Shown here in pieces: positions 7,737 to 14,830 of a stretch of DNA of 64,000 nt. Numbering within the stretch: position 1 is the stretch's first letter; each line of letters starts with the position of its first letter. The notes under the pieces were generated by a model. That model saw nothing but the letters and a program-made list of their open reading frames with translations. It was not told the DNA's origin and did not search any database. Source of the DNA: Akkermansia muciniphila (GTDB lineage: Bacteria > Verrucomicrobiota > Verrucomicrobiia > Verrucomicrobiales > Akkermansiaceae); contig CAMCYK010000001.1 of the NCBI GenBank assembly GCA_945883695.1, positions 1 to 64,000 on the forward strand, read 5' to 3'. The translations under genes and the position numbers were made by a program.

Positions 7737-10565
7737 TCAACCGCCGGGCGGCAGTTCCACGATGCGGTAGTAGCGTTGCGCGACGGCGCGCGGATGGCTG
7801 GCGGTTTTCGGCGGGCCGTCGTCCACCCATTGGACCCGGTTGGCGGGAGCGGTGACCGCGGGTTCCACCTGATGCCATGAAGTCATGTCATCGGAATACT
7901 GGATGGCATAGCGGCGTCCGAACTCCGCGTTCCATTCGATCAGCTTGCCGCCATCGGGCTGCGGAAAGGGTCCCCGGATGGCGAACCCCGTGTCCTGGAC
8001 CGGTGGCCGCGGCACGGGCTCCGGCAGGATCTCGACGAGGTAGCCCGGCGCGAGCGTCGCGCGCCGCAGGGAATCGAAAATCTCGATCGTCAAGGTCACC
8101 TCGCCGGTGGCGGCGGCGACGCCCTGGTTGAACTCGAGATAGGGAAGCAGCACCGGCGGGTCGCCGATGGTGGCGGAGCCGGTGGCGTTGTGAACCCGGG
8201 CTCCGGCCGGCAGTCCGGTCACGTAAACCCGCAGCGCCGGGGCGCTGGCGGGATTCAGGTTGGCAAGGGTGATGCGGCCGGTCACGAGACCGGTCTGGCG
8301 GCGGATCGCCCGGTCCGTGGTGTCGACGCGGATCGCGGCGGCGGTCACCACCGGGAGCGATGCCAGCGCGGTGTCGTCGTCGAAGGGCGCGATCAAGGGC
8401 TGGTTGGCGGACACGGCGGTCATGCGGAAGCTCGCGGTCGCGCCCGCCGCGGTGACGCCGCTGATCCGTGCTTCGATCCGCAGTTCCGCGCTGGCGCCTT
8501 CGGCGAGGTCGAGCAGCCAGGTTCCCGGCGACGATGCCACATCGCCGGTGGTCGCCGTTCTGCCGGTCACGACCAGGCTGCCGGCGTCGCTGGCCGCCAG
8601 TTCGGCGACTCGCAGGCCGGTCACCCGGCTCGGCCCGCGGTTGGTCACGGTGACCCGGAACGCCTCGCGGGCGGGGGCTCCGGAGATGAGCGATTCGCGC
8701 AGCGCGGCGACCGCCACCGCGACGTCGGATTCTTCCTCGACCACGAGGCGGACCGTGGCCGGCGCGCTGCGGTTGTTAGATGCCTGGCGGTCGTCGGCGA
8801 GATAAGTGAAGGCATCTCCGCCGAAGTAGTCCTTGGCCGGCGTGTAAACAAAGCTGCCGTCGGCGGCGAGGGCCAGTTGACCGTGCGCGGGGGGCGTGAC
8901 GAGCAGGGCGCTGAGGTTCGCGACCCCGCCGCCGGTCTCGGGATCGGTGTCGTTGACCAGGACGCCGGTCGCGGCGGGGACCTGGAGCGTCCCGTCTTCC
9001 GCCACCCGGTACGGGCCGTCATCCACGGCGACCGGGGGCTTGTTCTGGATCTCGAAGGCGCCGGCCTCGATCCGGTTCACGACCCGCGGGAAGCCGCTGC
9101 CGCGCTGGTCGAACTGCAGCAAGGAGGCGCCGCCGGGAGGAACGAACGCGGGATTGCCGGCCGCGACCGCCGGGGAGTCGGGCAGGACCTCGCGGGTCGC
9201 CACGATGCCGCCGTTGTCGGCGAGCGGCGCGAGCCGCGGATCGGTCACGTTGCGGCGATCGCCGGACGAGGTGAAGGCCGCGGTGTCACCCGACCCGACG
9301 ACGTTCCAGCCGCGGCTGGTGAAGCCGTTGTTGGTCCCCGTGTTGGACAGCCTGAAGTCGGCGTTGGCATTGCCCGCGACGAGACAGTGGCCGGATGCCA
9401 CGGTCGATGCGATGCCGCCCGCCTTGACGACCCCGCCCGCCCGTCCCGTGGCGGCCGAGTTCCCGGCGATCGTGCAATGACTGAAAGTGACGTTCCCGAG
9501 GCCCGCGCCACTGCTCGTGGCGAAACAAGCGCCGCCCTCCGCCGTGTTTCCTGCCACCGCGTTGTCGCTGAGGGTGCATTGCTCGAGCAGGCAGCCCGTG
9601 CTACCCAGCGCGATGCCCCCGCCGTTCGCGCCGTCGAGTTGGGTGGAGTTGCGGGAGAGGGTGCAGCGGCGCAATTCGGAGCTCCCGAATGAAAGGAAGA
9701 TCCCGCCGCCGTTTCCGCCGCGGACCGAGTTGGAATCGATCACCGTGTCGGTCATCCGCAGGGTCGAGCTCCCCGCAAGAATCCCGCCGCCCCCGCCGAA
9801 GTTGCCGGTGGTCCGGTTGCGCAGGATCCGGCAGCGCTCGATCGTGCCGGTTCCGGATCCCAGCAGGATCCCGCCCCCCTGGCTGAAGATTCCGGCGACG
9901 ACATTGTCGCTCACCTCGGAGTCGAACATCAGCAGGGTCGCGGCGTCGGCGTTGATGCCTCCGCCATTGCCTTCGCCGCTCACCTGGTTGCCATCGATCC
10001 GGCATCGCTCCAGCCGCAAGGTGCCGTTCCGGCTGAGAATCCCGCCACCGCCGAGGGTAACGAACCCGGCGACGATGCATGAGGTGACCCGGCAGTCGGC
10101 GAGCGTGAGGTTCTCGGTGTTGAGGATCCCGCCGCCGCCGCTGGCGAGGCCCTGGATCCCGTCGCGGACGGTCAAGCCGCGCAGGGTGACGACCTTGGCC
10201 GCCCCGGTCGCGTTCTCGATCCGGAAAACCCGCGACTCGCCGGCTTCGACCGTGCTGTCGCCGTCCGAGCCGCCGGAAAGCGCAAGGAGGTCGCGGCCGG
10301 GACCGACGATTTCCAGCGGCTGGCTGACCAGCAGTTCGCTGCCCCCCAGCGGGATGACTTTCGGAGTGGCGGGATCGTGGAAATCGACGCTGCCTCCGCT
10401 CCCGTTCGAGAAGGTGATGACGCTGCCGTCCGCGTTCGCGTTCGCGCTTTCGATGGCTTGCCTGAGAGAGCCTGCGCCGGAGGGATTCAGGTTGCTCACC
10501 TGGAAGGCCGACTGGGCGGAAGCGCACGCGGCGCTGAGGATCAACAGGGGGGCGAAGAGCTTCAT
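7737..10565 (-). CDS. Secreted beta-helix protein with cadherin-like domain
   Basis: The start at 10565 gives 942 residues and a clear signal peptide (MKLFAPLLILSAACASAQ). An AGSLRQAIESANA segment follows near residue 32, the classic N-terminal signature of polymorphic-outer-membrane/CSLREA-type beta-helix proteins. Many repeats of the GGGI...RC.I..N type cover about residues 130-480 and form a right-handed parallel beta helix. A cadherin-like/VCBS-like domain follows (PPVAVDDGPY...TYLADD), then DUF11-like Ig modules. A C-terminal module with RRYAIQYSDDMTSWHQV matches the verrucomicrobial end domain around an FxYxxQYSDD motif. It is probably an extracellular or surface adhesin or carbohydrate-binding protein. 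It is convergent with the sulfatase to its left. No catalytic residues were recognised. Confidence 0.85.
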   Translation of the reverse strand: MKLFAPLLILSAACASAQSAFQVSNLNPSGAGSLRQAIESANANADGSVITFSNGSGGSVDFHDPATPKVIPLGGSELLVSQPLEIVGPGRDLLALSGGSDGDSTVEAGESRVFRIENATGAAKVVTLRGLTVRDGIQGLASGGGGILNTENLTLADCRVTSCIVAGFVTLGGGGILSRNGTLRLERCRIDGNQVSGEGNGGGINADAATLLMFDSEVSDNVVAGIFSQGGGILLGSGTGTIERCRILRNRTTGNFGGGGGILAGSSTLRMTDTVIDSNSVRGGNGGGIFLSFGSSELRRCTLSRNSTQLDGANGGGIALGSTGCLLEQCTLSDNAVAGNTAEGGACFATSSGAGLGNVTFSHCTIAGNSAATGRAGGVVKAGGIASTVASGHCLVAGNANADFRLSNTGTNNGFTSRGWNVVGSGDTAAFTSSGDRRNVTDPRLAPLADNGGIVATREVLPDSPAVAAGNPAFVPPGGASLLQFDQRGSGFPRVVNRIEAGAFEIQNKPPVAVDDGPYRVAEDGTLQVPAATGVLVNDTDPETGGGVANLSALLVTPPAHGQLALAADGSFVYTPAKDYFGGDAFTYLADDRQASNNRSAPATVRLVVEEESDVAVAVAALRESLISGAPAREAFRVTVTNRGPSRVTGLRVAELAASDAGSLVVTGRTATTGDVASSPGTWLLDLAEGASAELRIEARISGVTAAGATASFRMTAVSANQPLIAPFDDDTALASLPVVTAAAIRVDTTDRAIRRQTGLVTGRITLANLNPASAPALRVYVTGLPAGARVHNATGSATIGDPPVLLPYLEFNQGVAAATGEVTLTIEIFDSLRRATLAPGYLVEILPEPVPRPPVQDTGFAIRGPFPQPDGGKLIEWNAEFGRRYAIQYSDDMTSWHQVEPAVTAPANRVQWVDDGPPKTASHPRAVAQRYYRIVELPPGG

Positions 10566-10702
10566 TGCCTGAGCGCTATCGGGGATCGCAGCGGCTGTCG
10601 AGGAGTGTTCAAGCGGGACCTTTGGAGCGCGAACCCATCCACACCACGGTCTCTGTGAATCCGCGCAGGGCCGACCCCATTTGATGCCCTGCATTTGTTG
10701 CT

Positions 10703-10756
10703 GGCGGGAAGCTCCTGAAACAGCCGTTGGGCCGGACCGGAGGGCGGGGAAAAGGG
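10703..10756. repeat. 54-bp direct repeat, copy 1
   Basis: This 54-bp sequence beginning GGCGGGAAGCTCCTGAAACA recurs at 11459-11512 with only about four differences. It lies about 140 bp upstream of the beta-helix gene start. The other copy is about 45 bp upstream of the lipoprotein start, in the same orientation relative to transcription. Confidence 0.8.
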
Positions 10757-10790
10757 AGGCACGGTGAGACACCGAGTGGAAGCGAATGCT

Positions 10791-11414
10791 TCAGCGTTTT
10801 GTGACGAAATCCGCGAGCTTCAGCTTGCCCAACCAGGGCTGAAGCATGCGGGTGGAGGCAGCTCCGCCGAGTGTCGGATTGGTGTTGCTCTTGTACCACA
10901 TCGCCCCGGCAATCGCGTCGGGTCGGTTGGGATCGCCGATGACGATCGGAAATCCGCTCCAGCCTCCGATCGCCCTGCCTTGAGGGACGCGGACCCATGA
11001 GTTGACGGCTTCGTCCTGGCGAATGGTGACCGGAATCCAGCCACCCTCGCCGGTGAACAAGCGGCCTTGGGCTTCGACCCCTTGCCAGAGCTGAAAGAGC
11101 GGTCCTTCGTAGCCGGATACGACCAAAAACGAACCATCGTGCTTGGCGGCCTCAGGCATGGACCCCGAGCGGATGACGCCAACGATCTGATACTTGGGAT
11201 TCGGGTCGCCGGGGGCGTAGAGCCAATCACTTGCCGGACTGACGTGGTCGCTGGTGAGCCATGCGGTGAGTTTGCCCTGCCGGGCGACCGGGTAATGCCG
11301 CAGAGGGCGGCTGCTGGTGTCCTGCGGGTGATGGGAGAGAAAATACGAGGGCGTCGTTTGGCTGCCACAGGAGACCAGCAGGATGCCGAAAGCGACAAAC
11401 GATCCCAGCTTCAT
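10791..11414 (-). CDS. Putative lipoprotein, unknown function
   Basis: I do not recognise this 207-residue protein. The start at 11414 is chosen because it directly begins a lipoprotein signal (basic MKLGSF, hydrophobic core, lipobox LVSC with lipidation Cys16). A start four codons upstream at 11426 is also possible. The mature part has no membrane segment. It contains aromatic, polar stretches such as ASDWLYAPGDPN and VIRSGSMPEAA, and repeated glycines near the C-terminus. It would be anchored to a membrane facing the periplasm. It stands alone between the beta-helix protein and a poorly defined small gene. A 54-bp repeat copy lies just upstream of the start. Confidence 0.72.
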   Translation of the reverse strand: MKLGSFVAFGILLVSCGSQTTPSYFLSHHPQDTSSRPLRHYPVARQGKLTAWLTSDHVSPASDWLYAPGDPNPKYQIVGVIRSGSMPEAAKHDGSFLVVSGYEGPLFQLWQGVEAQGRLFTGEGGWIPVTIRQDEAVNSWVRVPQGRAIGGWSGFPIVIGDPNRPDAIAGAMWYKSNTNPTLGGAASTRMLQPWLGKLKLADFVTKR

Positions 11415-11897
11415 GAGATTCCTCATGGGCAGGAAACCGCTGCTAGGGATTTGCTTTTGGCGGGGAGTTCCTGAAACAGCCGTCGGGCCGGACCTGAGGG
11501 CGGGGAAAAGGGGGGTGCGGGAGAAAAGGGGGTTGCGGGAGAAAAGGGGGCGGAAGAGGTGCTTCGGTGTGTCGGCGGGCGGTGTTTCGGAAAAAAATGA
11601 CGCTAGGCCAAGCCGGGATCTGGCGAGTTTGGGAGCTTTTGGCGGGGAAGTCACTGGCCTCTCTCGTAGCTTCCCGTTCCGCGTTGCCAAGATCGTTTTT
11701 GGCAGCGGCCTTTTGGTAGCCCGGGATTTTTCAGAGGGCCGGGCAGATTTGAATTGGAGGTGATCAGGGCCTAACAGATTCAAAATTTCAGGACAGCCCC
11801 TCGGAGCGCAGCCGCCGGGGTGGCTAGCTCGTCCCCGGCAACTCCGGACTTCGGTAGTGGAGTCCCCTTGGGACGTCGATTCCCATCGTGTGTGGCG
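11415..11897. other. Intergenic stretch with repeats, no gene seen
   Basis: Nothing convincingly coding is seen here. The left part holds the second copy of the 54-bp repeat (11459-11512), followed by two identical 16-mers GCGGGAGAAAAGGGGG at 11517-11532 and 11535-11550 (period 18). The rest, about 11560-11897, is less GC-rich than its surroundings and shows no structure I can name. Confidence 0.6.
11459..11512. repeat. 54-bp direct repeat, copy 2
   Basis: This is the second copy of the element at 10703-10756, about 45 bp upstream of the lipoprotein start codon. The shared core includes CTGAAACAGCCG and GGCGGGGAAAAGGG. It is followed by short G-rich tandem repeats up to 11550. Confidence 0.8.
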
Positions 11898-12254
11898 TCA
11901 CGCCGGCACGTCAAGGAGCGCTGGCGTCACGTCGGCAAGCTCTGGAATCGTCCGCTTCTCCGCGCCCTTCGGTTCCCGCGGCAGCGTCCGGTATCCGCCG
12001 GCCATGCTCGTCCGGCTGCCGGTTCTGGTGGACAATTCTAGGCGACGCTCTAACAGCTTTCTGAAGCGATGGCTCGAAGGCGTGTAAAACTCGTCCTCGA
12101 CGAGCCCGATCTCACGGATCAGGCGGTCGACCTCTGCGGGTGAAGTCTCGAAGTAGCAGGTGTCGGAATAGTCGGCGATGCCGCCACCACGGAGCCAGGC
12201 TGAAGATGCCCAACCAGATGAAGAGCAAGGAACCTCGCGACGCGGGTTCATCAT
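11898..12254 (-). pseudogene. Small membrane-anchored protein, probably frameshifted
   Basis: The frame ending at 11898 has a protein-like second half (YSDTCYFETSPAEVDRLIREI, then FRKLLERRLEL), but its first 25 codons look non-coding. In another phase, the bases at about 12175-12231 encode a convincing membrane segment (LLFIWLGIFSLAPWWR) that then runs into a stop. That phase could start at a TTG at 12228 preceded by GAGG. A one- or two-base change near 12180 would join membrane segment and soluble domain into one protein of about 110 residues. I therefore treat it as frameshifted. The alternative is a soluble protein from the ATG at 12254. It sits 20-40 bp downstream of priA on the same strand and has no recognised family. 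Confidence 0.4.
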
Positions 12255-12273
12255 TGGAGGAAGGTCCCGGGGC

Positions 12274-14547
12274 TCACGTGAAACTCCACGCGTCCATGTC
12301 GAAGACGACGGTGACGTCTTCGGGCAGGGTGGTCTTTTGCAGGACCTGCTGGACGTGCCGGGTCAGCGGGCGGGCGTTCTTGCTGCGCAGCATCAGCTGG
12401 AAGCGGAACTGGCCGTGCGAGCGGACCAGCGGGCTGGGCATCGGCTCGCCCATGATGATGCCTTTCGGGCAGTCCTCGCCGAGGCGGCGGAACAGGGTCT
12501 GCAGGGTGAACTCGGCGCGCCGCTCGTGGGTCGAGCGGCTTGTTAGAACGGCGCAGTGGGCGAAGGGCGGGTAGGCGAACTGGCGGCGGAACTCGAGCTC
12601 CTGCTCGGCGAAGCCGTCGAAGTCGTGGTGGCGCGCGAACTGGATCGACGGCGAGTGCGGGGTGAAGGTCTGCACGATGACCTCGCCCTCGAGCTCGCCG
12701 CGGCCGGCGCGGCCGGCGACCTGGGTGAGCAGCTGGAAGGTGCGCTCGCCGGCGCGGAAGTCGGGGACGTGGAGGCCGATGTCGGCATTGAGGATGCCGA
12801 CCAGGGTGACGTTGGGGAAATGCAGGCCCTTGGCGATCATCTGGGTGCCGATCAGCACGTCGATCTTGCGGGCCTGGAAGGCGTTGAGCAGGTCGCGCAG
12901 GGCGTTCTTCTTGCGCATCGCGTCGGCATCGATGCGGGCGATCTTCGCTGAGGGCAGGAACTTGGCGAGGACCTCCTCGACCTTCTGGGTGCCGAAGCCT
13001 TGCAGCGCGATCGCCGGGTCGCGGCACTCCGGGCACTTGCGCGGGACCACGGCCTGGTGGCCGCAGACGTGGCAGCACAGGCGCTCGTCCTCGCGGTGGT
13101 AGGTCAGCGCGACGGCGCAGTGCGGGCACATGCAGACGTGGCCGCAGGACGGGCACTGGAGCGAGCGGGCGAAGCCGCGGCGGTTGAGGAAGAGGATCGA
13201 CTGCTCGTTCTTGGCGATGCGCTGTTCAAGGGCGGCGCGCAGGCGGTCGGAGAGGATGGCCATGCCGCCCTTGTGCTTTTTCGACTCCAGCCGCATGTCG
13301 AGGATGCGGATCAGCGGCAAGGACTGGCCGTCGGCGCGCTTGAGCAGGCGGACGAGCTGGTACTTGCCGTCGAGGGTGTTTTGAAAGGACTCGAGCGAGG
13401 GCGTGGCGGAGCCGAGGACGATGGTGCAGCCTTCGAGGTGGGCGCGCAGCACCGCGACATCGCGGCCGTGGTAGCGGGGGACCTGGTCCTGCTTGTAGGT
13501 GTTCTCGTGTTCCTCATCGACGAGGATCAGCCCGAGGTCCGGCAGCGGGGCGAAGACGGCGGAGCGGGCGCCGATCACGATGCGGGCGATGCCTTTGCGG
13601 ATGCGGTGCCACTCGTCGAAGCGCTCGCCCTGGGAGAGGTTGGAGTGGAGCACGGCGACCTGTTCCTGGATGCCGGCGAAGCGGGCGCGGAAGCGGCGGA
13701 CGGTCTGGGGTGTTAGAGAGATCTCGGGAACGAGGACGAGGACGGTTTTGCCGAGGTCGAGGGTGGCGCGGGCGGCCTGGAGATAGACTTCGGTTTTGCC
13801 GGAGCCGGTGACGCCGTGAAGGAGGATGGGAGATGGTGGATTGCCGATTGAGGATTGAGGATTGTCGATTGTGGATTGTTGATTGCCGATTGTTGATTGG
13901 TGGAGGGAGGCCAGGACAACTTCGAGGGCGGCGGCTTGTTCGTCGTTGAGGGCGAGCGGGGTGTCGGGGAGGATTTCCTCGATGCCGTCGGCTTCGGGGT
14001 CGCGGCGGACTTCCTCTTCGATCAGGCGGACGAGGCCTTGCTTGACCAGGGATTTGACGGAGGCGGAGGCACCGTCGCCGAGGTCGGCGAGGGGCATCTT
14101 GTTCTCCGGCGCGTGGGAGAGCAGGGCGAGGATGGCGGACTGCTTGGGCGCGCGCTTGTCGAGCTTGGCGAGGAGTTCGGGCGGGGGGGGGGCGTCGAGG
14201 ATGGCGAACTTGCGGACCTTGGCGGAGTTGTCCTCGGTGCGGACGGCTTCGGGCAGCAGGGCGCGGATGACGCTTTCAATACTACATCCGTAGTAGTTTG
14301 CGATCCAGCGGCCGGCTTCGAGCAGCTTGGCGGTGATCAGCGGCTCGGGATCGCTCAGCGAGTGGAGCGGGCGCAGGGCGAAGCCGAGGTCCTCGGAGGT
14401 GACGAGGTCGAGCACGGTGCCCTGGGACAGCTTGTTGCGCAGCGGGACGCGGACGCGGCAGCCGGGTACGACCGGCAGGCCATCGGGGATGGCGTAGTCG
14501 AAGACGAGCTCGGAAGGGCCGTCGATCAGGACGCGGGCGGCGGGCAT
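12274..14547 (-). CDS. priA: Primosomal protein N' (replication restart helicase PriA)
   Basis: This 757-residue 3'-5' superfamily 2 helicase reloads the replisome at stalled forks. Order: an N-terminal fork-binding domain (YAIPDGLPVVPGCRVRVPL near residues 18-36), then Walker A GVTGSGKT around residues 243-250, the DEEH box LVDEEHENTYKQDQ, and eight zinc-binding cysteines in CPSCGHVCMCPHC, CCHVCG and CPEC near residues 470-510. The helicase C domain with GTQMIAKGLHFPNVTLV and GRAGR follows. The chain is slightly longer than usual because residues 216-237 come from a nine-unit DNA heptamer array inserted in frame just before Walker A. The gene is monocistronic or followed by the frameshifted small gene. 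All catalytic motifs look intact. Confidence 0.96.
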   Translation of the reverse strand: MPAARVLIDGPSELVFDYAIPDGLPVVPGCRVRVPLRNKLSQGTVLDLVTSEDLGFALRPLHSLSDPEPLITAKLLEAGRWIANYYGCSIESVIRALLPEAVRTEDNSAKVRKFAILDAPPPPELLAKLDKRAPKQSAILALLSHAPENKMPLADLGDGASASVKSLVKQGLVRLIEEEVRRDPEADGIEEILPDTPLALNDEQAAALEVVLASLHQSTIGNQQSTIDNPQSSIGNPPSPILLHGVTGSGKTEVYLQAARATLDLGKTVLVLVPEISLTPQTVRRFRARFAGIQEQVAVLHSNLSQGERFDEWHRIRKGIARIVIGARSAVFAPLPDLGLILVDEEHENTYKQDQVPRYHGRDVAVLRAHLEGCTIVLGSATPSLESFQNTLDGKYQLVRLLKRADGQSLPLIRILDMRLESKKHKGGMAILSDRLRAALEQRIAKNEQSILFLNRRGFARSLQCPSCGHVCMCPHCAVALTYHREDERLCCHVCGHQAVVPRKCPECRDPAIALQGFGTQKVEEVLAKFLPSAKIARIDADAMRKKNALRDLLNAFQARKIDVLIGTQMIAKGLHFPNVTLVGILNADIGLHVPDFRAGERTFQLLTQVAGRAGRGELEGEVIVQTFTPHSPSIQFARHHDFDGFAEQELEFRRQFAYPPFAHCAVLTSRSTHERRAEFTLQTLFRRLGEDCPKGIIMGEPMPSPLVRSHGQFRFQLMLRSKNARPLTRHVQQVLQKTTLPEDVTVVFDMDAWSFT
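13839..13901. repeat. GATTGNN heptamer array inside priA
   Basis: Nine consecutive 7-mers on the plus strand are all GATTGNN (GCC, GAG, GAG, GTC, GTG, GTT, GCC, GTT and GGT as the last three bases). The total of 63 bp equals 21 codons, so the priA frame is kept. The encoded peptide is rich in Gln, Ser, Asn and Ile, unlike the flanking PriA sequence. Confidence 0.93.
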
Positions 14548-14585
14548 CGGGTGGCGGAGGTTCTAGACCGGGCCGGTGGAGGAGG

Positions 14586-14619
14586 GAACCGCCAAGACGC
14601 CAAGTGCGCCAAGTTTCAG
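14586..14619 (+). repeat. GCCAAG-type interspersed repeat, copy 1
   Basis: This 34-bp sequence (GAACCGCCAAGACGCCAAGT and on to TTTCAG) is identical to 29907-29940. Related copies are at 30288-30318 (inverted) and 31513-31537. It is intergenic, between priA and the S9 peptidase. The surrounding 14548-14830 shows no gene. Confidence 0.9.
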
Positions 14620-14830
14620 CGATAACGGGTCCCGCGGGGAATGGTCACCTGTCCGGTATCAGTCACTTTCATGTCGGAACGCTACGATCCGCCGGAGAAT
14701 GGGTCAAGCGAGGCCGGTGGAGCGCAAGGCATGGGCCTCCTTCGAACTTTGCGGGATTGCCACGGCGCGACCGATTGGCAAGGGTGGCGGCCGCGTGAAC
14801 GCCCCGAACGAAAAACTTTTGCACCCCGCC

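Noticed and set aside
8190..9692. 500-codon plus-strand frame opposite the beta-helix gene
   Set aside because: Antisense shadow; the minus strand has signal peptide and beta-helix repeats.
13839..13901. CRISPR array
   Set aside because: Units are 7 bp without spacers; this is a simple heptamer array, and no cas genes are present.
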